Origin: Pseudomonas sp. GGS8
Lineage (GTDB): Bacteria > Pseudomonadota > Gammaproteobacteria > Pseudomonadales > Pseudomonadaceae
Reading direction: 5' to 3'
DNA length: 64,000 nt
NCBI RefSeq assembly: GCF_024168645.1
Contig: NZ_JALJWF010000001.1
Coordinates: 4,281,501-4,345,500 of the forward strand
The notes beneath the pieces are model-generated. The model saw only the letters and a list, made by a program, of their open reading frames with translations, did not search any database and was not told the origin of the DNA. Shown one piece after another: positions 1 to 14,619 of the stretch (positions are counted from its first letter, which is position 1; every line of letters starts with the position of its first letter). Both the position numbers and the translations under genes were made by a program.

Positions 1-28
1 TAAAAACGCCCGGCGCTGCCGGGCGTCT
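1..28 (-). terminator. Intrinsic terminator of purB
   Basis: Read on the minus strand this is a GC-rich hairpin (ACGCCCGGC, loop AGC, GCCGGGCGT) followed by TTTTTA. It begins about 20 bases after the purB stop, so it probably ends the purB transcript. Confidence 0.85.
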
Positions 29-48
29 CAAACGGGTAGAGCGGTCGA

Positions 49-1521
<1,473 letters not shown>

Positions 1522-1547
1522 CTACAAAACGGTATTGCAGGCGCGGT

Positions 1548-2171
1548 TCAGCTGCTGCGCATCAGCGGGTAAAGCTCTTTAAGCAACTTGCGTCGGCTGA
1601 TCACCAACTGCCAGCGATGACCGCCCAACTGCCGCCACAGGCGTGCCGAACGAATCCCGGCCAGCAACAGCGCGCGGATTTTCGAGGCATTGCTCGGTTG
1701 CTGCAGGTTACGCATGTCACCATGCACCTGAATCCGTTGGCGCAAGGTGCTCAGGGTGTCCTGGTACAGCGCACCGCAAGCGGCGATCACGTTTTCGTGA
1801 GCCGGGCCGAAGTGTTCGACCTGGGACTGAATCTGCGGCAGGCGCTTGCCGATTACGTCCAGCATGTCATTACGCTTGGCCAGTTGGCGCTCCAGCCCCA
1901 GCATCGCCAGGGCGTAGCGTAGCGGTTCGCGCTGAAGGGTGCTGGGGTCGCGTTCCAGGGCGCCGATCAAGGCGCGATAGCCTTCGCGCAAATTGATGTC
2001 GTCGCCGCCGTACACTTCCAGAGTGTCCTTAGGGTCGCGAATCAACAGGCTGCCAAGCATGCAAGTCAGGCCGGCTTCGTTGGTCTGGCCGGTTTTAGCG
2101 ATCTTGTCGACCAGTACGGCGGCGAGAAACACGCCGCCCAGGGCCGTCAGTTGCTCCTGAGTCGGGCTCAT
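1548..2171 (-). CDS. hflD: High-frequency lysogenization protein HflD homolog
   Basis: This 207-residue, mostly helical protein belongs to the HflD family. In E. coli it is a peripheral inner-membrane protein that binds phage lambda CII; its normal cellular role is unclear. The family is recognised from the N-terminus ([20 protein letters not shown]), the [14 protein letters not shown] segment and the location between mnmA and purB. Its ATG overlaps the mnmA stop by 4 bases (ATGA), so translation is probably coupled. No phage gene lies nearby, so a lysogeny role cannot be inferred here. Confidence 0.93.
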   Translation of the reverse strand: MSPTQEQLTALGGVFLAAVLVDKIAKTGQTNEAGLTCMLGSLLIRDPKDTLEVYGGDDINLREGYRALIGALERDPSTLQREPLRYALAMLGLERQLAKRNDMLDVIGKRLPQIQSQVEHFGPAHENVIAACGALYQDTLSTLRQRIQVHGDMRNLQQPSNASKIRALLLAGIRSARLWRQLGGHRWQLVISRRKLLKELYPLMRSS

Positions 2172-3301
2172 GAACGCTGACCCTTGCTGGTCCAGGGCTC
2201 GGCGACTTCGATCACGCCGCCGCCGAGGCAGATTTCACCGTCGTAGAACACCACGGATTGACCTGGGGTGACCGCGCGTTGCGGGTCATCAAAGGTGGCG
2301 CGGTAGCCGGTGGCGGTCTTTTCCAGCGTGCAAGGCTGGTCGCTTTGGCGATAGCGCACTTTGGCGGTCAGCTTGCGCGGCTCGGTCAAATCGATCGGGT
2401 TGACCCAATAGATATCCGAGGCGAGCAGGGCGCGGGAGAACAGCCACGGGTGGTCATTGCCCTGGCCAACGATCAACTCGTTGTGTTCCAGGTCCTTGAT
2501 CAGCACGTACCACGGCTCTTCACCGGCGTCTTTCAGGCCGCCGATGCCCAGGCCCTGGCGCTGGCCGATTGTGTGGTACATCAAGCCATGGTGGCGGCCG
2601 ATGACTTCACCTTCGGTGGTTTTGATCTCGCCGGGCTGGGCTGGCAGGTATTGTTTGAGGAAATCGCTGAAGCGGCGCTCGCCGATAAAGCAAATCCCGG
2701 TGGAATCCTTTTTCTTCGCGGTGGCCAGGTCGTGTTTCTCGGCGATCGCGCGCACTTGCGGTTTTTCCAGCTCGCCGACCGGGAACAGCGTCTTGGCGAT
2801 CTGTTCGCCGCCGACGGCGTGCAGGAAATAGCTCTGGTCCTTGTTCGGATCCAGGCCTTTGAGCAGTTCGGTGCGACCATCGATGTCGCGGCGACGCACG
2901 TAGTGGCCGGTGGCGATCAGGTCGGCGCCGAGCATCATGGCGTAGTCGAGGAACGCCTTGAACTTGATCTCTCGGTTGCACAGGATGTCCGGGTTCGGCG
3001 TGCGGCCGGCCTTGTATTCGGCCAGGAAGTGCTCGAACACGTTGTCCCAGTACTCGGCGGCGAAGTTGGCGGTGTGCAGCTTGATGCCAATCTTGTCGCA
3101 AACGGCCTGCGCGTCCGCCAGGTCATCCATGGCGGTGCAGTATTCCGTTCCATCGTCTTCTTCCCAGTTCTTCATGAACAGACCTTCCACCTCATAACCC
3201 TGCTCGATCAGCAGGAGAGCGGAAACGGAAGAGTCCACGCCGCCGGACATACCGACAATGACGCGCTTCTTTTGTGTGGCAGAAGGGGCTGGATCACGCA
3301 T
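2168..3301 (-). CDS. mnmA: tRNA-specific 2-thiouridylase MnmA
   Basis: MnmA activates C2 of uridine 34 in tRNA-Lys, -Glu and -Gln with ATP and inserts sulfur relayed from IscS through the Tus proteins. The 377-residue protein has the PP-loop GMSGGVDSS at 17-25, the catalytic Asp105 and Cys108 (PNPDILC) and the second catalytic Cys204 in [10 protein letters not shown]. All key residues are present. It overlaps hflD by 4 bases and is preceded by a Nudix gene 59 bases upstream. Its sulfur donors tusE, tusB, tusC and tusD lie at 24.5-25.9 kb in the same window. Confidence 0.97.
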   Translation of the reverse strand: MRDPAPSATQKKRVIVGMSGGVDSSVSALLLIEQGYEVEGLFMKNWEEDDGTEYCTAMDDLADAQAVCDKIGIKLHTANFAAEYWDNVFEHFLAEYKAGRTPNPDILCNREIKFKAFLDYAMMLGADLIATGHYVRRRDIDGRTELLKGLDPNKDQSYFLHAVGGEQIAKTLFPVGELEKPQVRAIAEKHDLATAKKKDSTGICFIGERRFSDFLKQYLPAQPGEIKTTEGEVIGRHHGLMYHTIGQRQGLGIGGLKDAGEEPWYVLIKDLEHNELIVGQGNDHPWLFSRALLASDIYWVNPIDLTEPRKLTAKVRYRQSDQPCTLEKTATGYRATFDDPQRAVTPGQSVVFYDGEICLGGGVIEVAEPWTSKGQRS

Positions 3302-3360
3302 AGGGATTTAATGAGTGTCTTGAAAAAGGACGCGATTCTAGCAGGCTCAAGCCTGCAAGG

Positions 3361-3807
3361 CTAAAGAGAAGGGCGGATCAGCTCGAGGCTGAAGTGTTTA
3401 CCGTCCAGATAATCATCAATGCAGCGGATGATCAGCTCACTGCGCCAGTTTGCGCGCTGTTGCAGCAGTTCGTCACGCGTTAGCCATTTCGCGCCGACAA
3501 TACCGTCGTCCAATTGATAATCCGGGTGGTGCTGGACAGGTTTCGCGCTGAAGCAGACCCGCTGATAGGTCACGCCATTGCTCGGCGCAGTGTAGAGGTA
3601 AATACCTATGACACCGGTCGGCTCGACGTCCCAGCCAGTTTCTTCGAGGGTTTCGCGTACGGCGGCCTCGATCAGGGTTTCGTCCGGGTCCAGATGGCCG
3701 GCCGGCTGGTTGAGTACCGTTCGTCCGTGCTTGGATTCTTCGACCATCAGGAAGCGGCCGTTTTCTTCGACGATGGTGGCGACGGTGATGTGGGGTAACC
3801 AATCCAT
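3361..3807 (-). CDS. nudJ: Nudix hydrolase, NudJ-like
   Basis: The 148-residue protein contains a perfect Nudix box from Gly37 to Trp59 (G-x5-E-x7-R-E-x2-E-E-x-G), which binds the metal that cleaves a nucleoside diphosphate linked to another group. The E. coli homolog next to mnmA, NudJ, dephosphorylates HMP-PP and nucleoside di- and triphosphates. The same gene order supports this assignment, but the true substrate cannot be read from the sequence. The gene is probably the first of the nudJ-mnmA-hflD-purB run. Confidence 0.88.
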   Translation of the reverse strand: MDWLPHITVATIVEENGRFLMVEESKHGRTVLNQPAGHLDPDETLIEAAVRETLEETGWDVEPTGVIGIYLYTAPSNGVTYQRVCFSAKPVQHHPDYQLDDGIVGAKWLTRDELLQQRANWRSELIIRCIDDYLDGKHFSLELIRPSL

Positions 3808-3843
3808 GAAGCTTCCTCGAGTTTTGAATATTGAAATAAGGTT

Positions 3844-3952
3844 CCTGTGGGAGCTGGCTTGTCGGATCGCCGCACCGCTGCGATTGCGGTGGGTCAGTCG
3901 AAATCAATGGTGAATGATAAACCGCTATCGCAGGCAAGCCAGCTCCCACAGG
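3844..3952. repeat. REP palindrome pair (REPIN)
   Basis: The arms CCTGTGGGAGCTGGCTT (3844-3860) and its exact complement (3936-3952) face each other about 75 bases apart, with shorter internal palindromes (ACCGC...GCGGT). This is the standard pseudomonad REP doublet placed between the divergently oriented ends of nudJ and idh transcription units. Confidence 0.9.
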
Positions 3953-3993
3953 GTCGGGTTCTGACCGATAAGTATGTGTGAGCGCCAGAAACA

Positions 3994-4020
3994 CAAACCC
4001 CGGCACATGGCCGGGGTTTG
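3994..4020 (-). terminator. Hairpin downstream of idh
   Basis: An 11-bp perfect stem (CAAACCCCGGC / GCCGGGGTTTG) with a 5-base loop lies 19 bases past the idh stop. The T-tract is short and interrupted, so it is a probable terminator rather than a certain one. Confidence 0.7.
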
Positions 4021-4038
4021 TGACGTTCCTTTACAACC

Positions 4039-6769
<2,731 letters not shown>

Positions 6770-8026
6770 ATGGGATACAAGAAGATTCAGGTTCCAGCCG
6801 TCGGCGAAAAAATTACCGTCAACGCGGACCATTCTCTCAATGTTCCTAACAACCCGATCATTCCCTTCATCGAAGGCGATGGTATTGGCGTTGATATCAG
6901 CCCGGTCATGATCAAGGTTGTCGATGCTGCTGTTAAGAAGGCTTACGGCGGCGAGCGCAAAATTTCCTGGATGGAAGTCTACGCCGGGGAGAAAGCGACT
7001 CAGGTTTACGATCAGGACACCTGGCTGCCTCAGGAAACCCTGGACGCGGTCAAGGATTATGTGGTTTCCATCAAGGGGCCTCTGACTACCCCGGTTGGCG
7101 GTGGCATCCGCTCCCTGAACGTGGCGCTGCGCCAGCAACTCGACCTGTATGTGTGCCTGCGCCCGGTGCGCTGGTTCGAAGGCGTGCCGAGCCCGGTCAA
7201 GAAGCCAGGCGACGTCGACATGACCATCTTCCGCGAAAACTCGGAAGACATTTATGCCGGTATCGAATGGAAGGCCGGTTCGCCGGAAGCGACCAAGGTC
7301 ATCAAGTTCCTTAAAGAAGAAATGGGCGTCACCAAGATCCGTTTCGACGAAAACTGCGGTATCGGCGTCAAGCCGGTCTCCCTGGAAGGCACCAAGCGTC
7401 TGGCGCGCAAGGCCCTGCAGTATGTGGTCGACAATGATCGCGATTCGCTGACCATCGTGCACAAAGGCAACATCATGAAGTTCACCGAAGGTGCCTTCAA
7501 GGAATGGGCCTACGAAGTGGCCGCCGAAGAGTTCGGCGCGACCCTGCTCGATGGCGGTCCGTGGATGCAGTTCAAGAACCCGAAAACCGGCAAGAATGTC
7601 ATCGTCAAGGACGCCATCGCCGACGCCATGCTCCAGCAGGTCCTGCTGCGCCCGGCCGAGTACGATGTGATCGCGACCCTGAACCTCAACGGTGACTACC
7701 TCTCTGACGCCCTGGCGGCGGAAGTGGGCGGTATCGGTATCGCGCCGGGTGCGAACCTGTCCGACACCGTGGCCATGTTCGAAGCCACCCACGGCACCGC
7801 GCCAAAGTACGCCGGCAAGGATCAGGTCAACCCGGGCTCGTTGATCCTGTCCGCTGAAATGATGTTGCGTCACATGGGCTGGACCGAAGCGGCCGACTTG
7901 ATCATCAAAGGCACCAATGGTGCGATTTCCGCTAAAACCGTGACTTATGACTTCGAACGCCTGATGGAGGGCGCGAAACTGCTGTCGTCTTCCGCGTTTG
8001 GTGATGCGCTCATCTCGCATATGTAA
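6770..8026 (+). CDS. icd: NADP-dependent isocitrate dehydrogenase, dimeric type (IDH-I)
   Basis: This 418-residue TCA-cycle enzyme belongs to the isocitrate/isopropylmalate dehydrogenase family. The family signature [19 protein letters not shown] lies near residues 305-323, and the substrate-binding serine loop is in [15 protein letters not shown] near 150-165 (the Ser phosphorylated by AceK in enterobacteria). The frame is open upstream, but the ATG at 6770 with GGAG 7 bases before it gives the usual N-terminus [16 protein letters not shown] bidirectional terminator follows. It is divergent from the unrelated monomeric idh. Confidence 0.97.
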   Translation: MGYKKIQVPAVGEKITVNADHSLNVPNNPIIPFIEGDGIGVDISPVMIKVVDAAVKKAYGGERKISWMEVYAGEKATQVYDQDTWLPQETLDAVKDYVVSIKGPLTTPVGGGIRSLNVALRQQLDLYVCLRPVRWFEGVPSPVKKPGDVDMTIFRENSEDIYAGIEWKAGSPEATKVIKFLKEEMGVTKIRFDENCGIGVKPVSLEGTKRLARKALQYVVDNDRDSLTIVHKGNIMKFTEGAFKEWAYEVAAEEFGATLLDGGPWMQFKNPKTGKNVIVKDAIADAMLQQVLLRPAEYDVIATLNLNGDYLSDALAAEVGGIGIAPGANLSDTVAMFEATHGTAPKYAGKDQVNPGSLILSAEMMLRHMGWTEAADLIIKGTNGAISAKTVTYDFERLMEGAKLLSSSAFGDALISHM

Positions 8027-8038
8027 ACCGATCGGCAC

Positions 8039-8066
8039 AAAAAAACCGCCTTTTGGCGGTTTTTTA
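8039..8066. terminator. Bidirectional terminator between icd and cspD
   Basis: The stem AAAAAACCGCC / GGCGGTTTTTT has a 4-base loop and A and T tracts on both sides. It therefore can terminate both icd (+) and cspD (-), whose ends converge here. Confidence 0.93.
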
Positions 8067-8086
8067 TGACTGGATGACGGGTTGCG

Positions 8087-8368
8087 TCAGCTCGACACTG
8101 TTTCTTGCTGGATGGCAGCTGCGGTCTGTCCGATTGGGGAGGTGGCAGGCGCGATCTTTATCGCATGCAGCCCTTTGGGGCCCTGAATGATCTCGAATCT
8201 AACGATTTGCCCGGCCTTGAGGGTCTTGTAGCCATCCATCTCGATGGCCGAATAGTGGGCAAAGAAATCGATTTCTTTTCCGGTCTCGTCATGACCTTCT
8301 CTGGCGTCGGTATTAATGAAGCCGAACCCCTTGGCATTGTTGAACCATTTCACCTTACCAACTGACAT
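8087..8368 (-). CDS. cspD: Cold-shock domain protein, CspD-like
   Basis: This 93-residue protein is a single OB-fold cold-shock domain that binds single-stranded nucleic acid. RNP1 (KGFGFI) is near residues 10-15 and RNP2 reads DFFAHYSAI where most family members have VFVHFS or VFAHYS. A C-terminal tail of about 25 residues after the fold is typical of CspD, which inhibits replication in E. coli. Three in-frame ATGs lie close together; the one at 8368 has the best spacing to AGAGGG. The position beside clpS/clpA is the conserved cspD-clpS-clpA arrangement. Confidence 0.9.
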   Translation of the reverse strand: MSVGKVKWFNNAKGFGFINTDAREGHDETGKEIDFFAHYSAIEMDGYKTLKAGQIVRFEIIQGPKGLHAIKIAPATSPIGQTAAAIQQETVSS

Positions 8369-8593
8369 ACCCATATCCCTCTGCAACAGACTCCATCACT
8401 GGAGTATCATCCAGTTCATCCGCAGTCTAATCTTGCAAATAGGATTGACTCCGCGGACCTTTTTTACCCACTGTGGGCTCTATTGGTTGTAACACCGTTT
8501 TCCCGATAGTCAAGGTGACCGGGTAGTCGGAGTTGAAATCGTCGATGGGCGCCCCCACCACTGTATTTGCACAACTGACGAACCTTTCTTTCC

Positions 8594-8956
8594 ATGCATG
8601 CAATCAGCCAGATTCGACTAACATTCAATCAGGATCGCCCTGATTTACACGACGACGATTCCGCAGGCATTGCTGTTCAGGAGGCTAAGCCTGCTTTACA
8701 GGCGCCGCCTATGTACAAGGTGGTTTTGTTCAACGATGACTACACACCGATGGATTTCGTCGTCGAAGTGCTCGAGGTGTTTTTTAACCTGAATCGCGAG
8801 CTGGCGACCAAGGTCATGCTGGCCGTTCATACAGAAGGACGGGCAGTATGTGGAGTGTTTACCCGCGACATTGCGGAGACCAAGGCCATGCAGGTCAACC
8901 AGTACGCCAGGGAAAGCCAGCATCCGCTACTCTGTGAAATCGAGAAGGACGGTTAA
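8594..8956 (+). CDS. clpS: ATP-dependent Clp protease adaptor ClpS
   Basis: ClpS is the bacterial N-recognin: it binds proteins with N-terminal Leu, Phe, Tyr or Trp and hands them to ClpA. The 120-residue protein has the [19 protein letters not shown] segment (residues about 50-68), whose Asn-Asp-Asp and Met line the N-degron pocket, and the [20 protein letters not shown] segment with the pocket histidine. A disordered N-terminal extension of about 35 residues precedes the fold, as in homologs. The gene lies 30 bases before clpA and is probably co-transcribed with it. Confidence 0.97.
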   Translation: MHAISQIRLTFNQDRPDLHDDDSAGIAVQEAKPALQAPPMYKVVLFNDDYTPMDFVVEVLEVFFNLNRELATKVMLAVHTEGRAVCGVFTRDIAETKAMQVNQYARESQHPLLCEIEKDG

Positions 8957-8986
8957 TCGCCGACCACTTGGGTATGAGGTGAAGCT

Positions 8987-11257
8987 ATGTTAAACCGCGA
9001 GCTCGAAGTCACCCTCAATCTAGCCTTCAAGGAGGCTCGTTCGAAGCGTCATGAATTCATGACCGTCGAACACCTGCTGCTGGCCCTATTGGATAATGAG
9101 GCTGCCGCCACCGTTTTGCGTGCCTGCGGCGCAAACCTCGACAAACTCAAGCATGATCTGCAGGAGTTCATCGACTCCACCACGCCATTGATCCCCTTGC
9201 ATGACGAGGATCGTGAAACCCAGCCAACCCTGGGCTTCCAGCGTGTACTGCAACGTGCTGTCTTTCACGTACAGAGCTCGGGCAAACGCGAAGTGACTGG
9301 CGCCAACGTGCTGGTCGCGATCTTCAGTGAGCAAGAGAGTCAGGCCGTGTTTCTGCTGAAACAGCAGAGCGTTGCGCGTATCGATGTCGTCAACTACATC
9401 GCCCACGGCATCTCCAAGGTGCCAGGGCATGGCGATCACTCTGAAGGTGAACAAGATATGCAGGACGACGAGGGCGGTGAGTCTTCTTCTTCAGGCAATC
9501 CTCTGGATGCTTATGCCAGCAACCTCAACGAACTCGCGCGCCAGGGCCGTATCGATCCATTGGTCGGTCGTGAGCTCGAAGTCGAGCGCGTCGCGCAGAT
9601 CCTGGCGCGTCGTCGCAAAAACAACCCATTGCTGGTGGGCGAGGCAGGCGTGGGTAAAACCGCGATTGCCGAAGGCCTGGCCAAGCGCATTGTCGACAAC
9701 CAAGTCCCGGACCTGCTGGCCAACAGCGTGGTGTACTCCCTCGATCTGGGGGCCTTGCTGGCCGGAACCAAATACCGCGGCGATTTCGAGAAGCGCTTCA
9801 AGGCGTTGCTCAATGAGCTGAAAAAACGTCCGCAGGCGATCCTGTTCATCGACGAGATCCACACCATTATCGGGGCGGGTGCTGCGTCCGGTGGCGTCAT
9901 GGATGCTTCGAACCTGCTCAAGCCACTGCTGTCGTCGGGCGATATCCGTTGCATCGGTTCGACCACGTTCCAGGAATTCCGCGGGATCTTCGAGAAGGAC
10001 CGTGCTTTGGCCCGGCGCTTCCAGAAGGTCGATGTGTCGGAACCTTCGGTGGAAGACACCATCGGTATCCTGCGCGGTCTGAAAGGGCGTTTCGAGCTCC
10101 ATCACAATATCGAATACAGTGATGAAGCCCTGCGCGCCGCTGCCGAACTGGCCTCGCGTTACATCAATGACCGGCACATGCCGGACAAGGCCATCGACGT
10201 CATCGACGAGGCGGGTGCCTACCAGCGTCTGCAGCCGATCGAGAAACGCGTGAAGCGCATCGAAGTGCCTCAGGTCGAGGATATCGTTGCGAAAATCGCG
10301 CGGATTCCGCCAAAACACGTCACCAGTTCCGACAAAGAGCTGCTGCGTAACCTTGAGCGTGACCTGAAGCTCACGGTGTTCGGCCAGGATGCGGCGATCG
10401 ACTCACTGTCGACCGCGATCAAACTGTCCCGTGCCGGCCTCAAATCGCCTGACAAGCCCGTCGGTTCGTTCCTGTTCGCAGGCCCGACCGGCGTCGGTAA
10501 AACCGAAGCTGCACGGCAACTGGCCAAGGCGTTGGGGGTCGAGCTGGTTCGCTTCGACATGTCCGAGTACATGGAGCGCCACACCGTATCGCGTCTGATC
10601 GGTGCGCCTCCAGGCTATGTCGGGTTCGACCAGGGCGGTCTGCTGACCGAAGCCATCACTAAGCAACCTCACTGCGTGCTGTTGCTCGATGAGATCGAGA
10701 AGGCGCATCCGGAAGTCTTCAACCTGCTGTTGCAGGTCATGGATCACGGTACGCTGACCGATAACAACGGGCGCAAGGCGGACTTCCGTAACGTGATCGT
10801 CATCATGACGACCAACGCCGGTGCCGAAACCGCAGCGCGTGCTTCGATCGGTTTCACCTATCAGGACCACTCGTCCGATGCGATGGAAGTGATCAAGAAG
10901 AGCTTCACGCCAGAGTTCCGCAACCGTCTGGACACCATTATCCAGTTTGGTCGCCTCAGTCATGAGGTCATCAAAAGCGTGGTGGACAAGTTCCTTACCG
11001 AGCTTCAGGCGCAACTGGAAGACAAGCGAGTGCAGTTGGAAGTCACCGATGCTGCGCGTAGTTGGCTGGCAGAGAGTGGCTACGATACAGCGATGGGGGC
11101 TCGACCAATGGCGCGTTTGATTCAGGACAAGATCAAGCGTCCGCTGGCGGAAGAGATTCTCTTTGGCGAACTGGCCGACCATGGCGGTGTGGTTCACATC
11201 GATCTCAAGGATGGTGAACTGACCTTCGAGTTCGAGACCACGGCTGAAATGGCCTGA
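8987..11257 (+). CDS. clpA: ATP-dependent Clp protease ATP-binding subunit ClpA
   Basis: ClpA is the hexameric AAA+ unfoldase that feeds substrates to ClpP. The 756-residue protein has the N-domain (1-145) that docks ClpS, an acidic/serine linker (150-172), AAA-1 with Walker A GEAGVGKT at 218-225, and AAA-2 with Walker A GPTGVGKT near 499-506 followed by LLLDEIEKAHPEV. A GAGGTG ribosome site precedes the ATG. clpP is not in the window. The terminator at 11276 ends the clpS-clpA unit. Confidence 0.98.
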   Translation: MLNRELEVTLNLAFKEARSKRHEFMTVEHLLLALLDNEAAATVLRACGANLDKLKHDLQEFIDSTTPLIPLHDEDRETQPTLGFQRVLQRAVFHVQSSGKREVTGANVLVAIFSEQESQAVFLLKQQSVARIDVVNYIAHGISKVPGHGDHSEGEQDMQDDEGGESSSSGNPLDAYASNLNELARQGRIDPLVGRELEVERVAQILARRRKNNPLLVGEAGVGKTAIAEGLAKRIVDNQVPDLLANSVVYSLDLGALLAGTKYRGDFEKRFKALLNELKKRPQAILFIDEIHTIIGAGAASGGVMDASNLLKPLLSSGDIRCIGSTTFQEFRGIFEKDRALARRFQKVDVSEPSVEDTIGILRGLKGRFELHHNIEYSDEALRAAAELASRYINDRHMPDKAIDVIDEAGAYQRLQPIEKRVKRIEVPQVEDIVAKIARIPPKHVTSSDKELLRNLERDLKLTVFGQDAAIDSLSTAIKLSRAGLKSPDKPVGSFLFAGPTGVGKTEAARQLAKALGVELVRFDMSEYMERHTVSRLIGAPPGYVGFDQGGLLTEAITKQPHCVLLLDEIEKAHPEVFNLLLQVMDHGTLTDNNGRKADFRNVIVIMTTNAGAETAARASIGFTYQDHSSDAMEVIKKSFTPEFRNRLDTIIQFGRLSHEVIKSVVDKFLTELQAQLEDKRVQLEVTDAARSWLAESGYDTAMGARPMARLIQDKIKRPLAEEILFGELADHGGVVHIDLKDGELTFEFETTAEMA

Positions 11258-11275
11258 CGTTAACCGCAACAAAGC

Positions 11276-11301
11276 AAAAGGCGCCGAAAGGCGCCTTTTT
11301 G
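11276..11301 (+). terminator. Intrinsic terminator of clpSA
   Basis: The stem AAAGGCGCC / GGCGCCTTT carries a GAAA tetraloop and is followed by a run of T. It sits 20 bases after the clpA stop. Confidence 0.93.
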
Positions 11302-11335
11302 CTGTCTGATCGATTTCAAGCGATAAACACCAAGC

Positions 11336-11405
11336 CCTGTGGGAGCTGGCTTGCCCGCGAAGGCGGCGGCACCATCGCTATCGCGGGCAAGCCTGCTCCC
11401 ACAGG
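11336..11405. repeat. REP palindrome pair
   Basis: The inverted arms CCTGTGGGAGCTGGCTTGCC and the matching GGCAAGCCTGCTCCCACAGG are 20-25 bases long with a 20-base spacer. One base differs between the arms (GCTGGC versus GCAGGC). It lies between the clpA and infA terminators. Confidence 0.9.
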
Positions 11406-11451
11406 ATCTGTGCAACGGCTCGAAATGTGGCAACTAATTCACGCGCAAACA

Positions 11452-11478
11452 AAAACGCCCGGCATAGCCGGGCGTTTT
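11452..11478 (-). terminator. Terminator of infA
   Basis: The stem AAAACGCCCGGC / GCCGGGCGTTTT has a 3-base loop (ATA) and T/A tracts on both sides. It lies 13 bases beyond the infA stop and could act in both directions. Confidence 0.92.
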
Positions 11479-11490
11479 GTATTGACTTGA

Positions 11491-11709
11491 TTAGCGAGCG
11501 CGGTAGGTGATGCGCCCTTTGCTCAAGTCATAGGGCGTCAGCTCGACGCGCACTTTGTCGCCGGTAAGAATACGAATGTAGTTCTTGCGCATCTTGCCGG
11601 AGATATGCGCGGTTACGACGTGCCCATTTTCCAACTCCACACGAAACATGGTGTTGGGCAGGGTGTCGACGACAGTGCCTTCCATTTCGAAGCTGTCTTC
11701 TTTCGACAT
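11491..11709 (-). CDS. infA: Translation initiation factor IF-1
   Basis: This 72-residue OB-fold protein binds the ribosomal A site during initiation. The sequence [20 protein letters not shown] through KGRITYRAR is the canonical gamma-proteobacterial IF-1, full length. The ORF is open upstream, but homology and length put the ATG at 11709. It lies downstream of bpt by 100 bases on the same strand and has its own terminator. Confidence 0.98.
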
Positions 11710-11809
11710 GCAGTAAAGCCCTCGGTGTCCAATGAATGGCCCGGTGCAACTGCGCCAGGCAAAAGCGGCGTGCATTGTGCCCGAAAAGAGGGGTTTAAGC
11801 CAAGGGGTT

Positions 11810-12517
11810 CTAGTTCAGGATGACCCAACGTTGATTAATCAGCAGTTCGATGGGGCGATATTGGGTCTTGTAGCTCATTTTTTTGCAGTTCTTGATCCAG
11901 TAGCCGAGATAGACCGCTTCCAGCTCCAGGCGCCGGGCTTCGGCAATCTGCCAGAGAATCGCGTAACGACCCAGGCTGCGACGCTCCTCGTTGGGCTCGT
12001 AGAAGGTGTAGACCGCTGACAGACCGTTGGGCAGCAAGTCGGTGACGGCCACCGCCACCAGTCGGCCTTCGAGACGAAATTCGTAGAAGCGGGAGAACGG
12101 CAGGTCACGGACCAGGAAGGTCGAGAACTGGTCACGACTCGGCGGATACATATCGCCGTCGGCATGGCGTTGTTCGATGTAGCGCTGATAGAGGTCGAAA
12201 TACTCTTCGCTGAACTTTGGCCGGGCCGGGCGTACCTGCAAGTCGGCATTGCGTTTGAGAATGCGTTTCTGCTGACGGTTGGGGGTAAATTGCGCCACAG
12301 GAATGCGCGCCGGTACGCAGGCATTGCAGTTCTGGCAATGCGGCCGGTAGAGATGATCGCCACTGCGACGAAAGCCCATTTCCGACAGATCTGCGTAGAC
12401 ATGCACATCCATGGGCTGACTAGGATCGAGGAACAGCGTAGTGGCCTGCTCCTCGGGCAGATAACTGCAAGAGTGGGGCTGAGTGGCATAGAACTTCAAA
12501 CGCGCCAACTCGGTCAT
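11810..12517 (-). CDS. bpt: Aspartate/glutamate leucyltransferase (arginyltransferase family)
   Basis: Bpt transfers leucine from Leu-tRNA onto proteins with N-terminal Asp or Glu, creating a degron for ClpS-ClpAP. The 235-residue protein starts with [20 protein letters not shown], which has the conserved Cys near the N-terminus, and has the CxxC-type segment [15 protein letters not shown] around residues 70-85 that is typical of ATE1/Bpt N-domains. GAGGG lies 6 bases before the ATG; a TTG two codons upstream is less likely. It is followed by infA and preceded by aat. Confidence 0.95.
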
Positions 12518-12604
12518 GATCAACCCTCGGGATAAACTTTTGATAAGGGGGCGTTCTCAATCAGTCTCCCCGCATTAAGTGTAAGCCACACGCGCCAATG
12601 TCGC

Positions 12605-13285
12605 TCAGCAAACCCAGGTGGCACGACTGGGTTGATCCAGGTGCCGCGCAAGGTAGCCGGCAAACTCGCTGCGGGGAATCGCTCGGGCGCCCAGGCTGTG
12701 CAGATGATCGGTAGGCATCTGGCAGTCAATCAGCGCAAAACCTGAGTCTTTCAGATGTCGCACCAGTGTGGAAAAGCCATATTTAGAGGCGTTGTCGGCG
12801 CGACTGAACATCGACTCGCCGAAAAACAGCTGCCCCATCGCCAGGCCGTAGAGCCCGCCGACCAGCACGCCATCGTCCCAGACTTCCACCGAATGGGCGT
12901 AGCCGCGTCGGTGCAGTTCGACGTAGGCGTCCTGCATCGCTTGGGTGATCCAGGTGCCGTCGGCGTACTCACGCGGCGCGGCACAGGCGCGGATGACCGA
13001 GACAAAATCCCGATCGAAGGTCACTTGATAGCGTTGTTGGCGCAGCAGTTTGTTCAGGCTGCGGGAGACATGCAGTTCGTCGGGAAACAGTACCGTGCGC
13101 GGATCCGGCGACCACCAGAGAATCGGTTGGCCTTCCGAGAACCACGGAAAACAGCCATGGCGATACGCCTGAATCAGGCGGTCGGCAGACAGATCGCCGC
13201 CCGCGGCCAGCAACCCGTTGGGGTCGCGCATGGCTTTTTCCAGTGGTGGAAAGGTCAGGGTGTTGCGTTGTAACCAAGTCAGCAT
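12605..13285 (-). CDS. aat: Leucyl/phenylalanyl-tRNA--protein transferase
   Basis: Aat conjugates Leu or Phe from aminoacyl-tRNA to N-terminal Arg or Lys of proteins, marking them for ClpS-ClpAP. The 226-residue protein shows the family motifs [37 protein letters not shown] and [19 protein letters not shown]. The ATG at 13285 gives the usual length but has a weak ribosome site. A TTG at 13357 overlaps the trxB stop (TTGA) and would add 24 proline/serine-rich residues; I consider it less likely. Neighbour bpt acts on the complementary residue class. Confidence 0.94.
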   Translation of the reverse strand: MLTWLQRNTLTFPPLEKAMRDPNGLLAAGGDLSADRLIQAYRHGCFPWFSEGQPILWWSPDPRTVLFPDELHVSRSLNKLLRQQRYQVTFDRDFVSVIRACAAPREYADGTWITQAMQDAYVELHRRGYAHSVEVWDDGVLVGGLYGLAMGQLFFGESMFSRADNASKYGFSTLVRHLKDSGFALIDCQMPTDHLHSLGARAIPRSEFAGYLARHLDQPSRATWVC

Positions 13286-13353
13286 GGCATCCGGGCTTGC
13301 AGAAGGGGAGGGCGGTGGCGGGTCGGTGAGCCCGCCTGATAGAAGGTTAACCG

Positions 13354-14619
<1,266 letters not shown>

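Noticed and set aside
1548-2171. HflD as a sign of a prophage
   Set aside because: HflD is a conserved chromosomal gene between mnmA and purB, and no phage gene is nearby.
11258-11490. A tRNA gene between clpA and infA
   Set aside because: I recall a tRNA near infA in some Pseudomonas, but this gap holds only two terminators and a REP pair.
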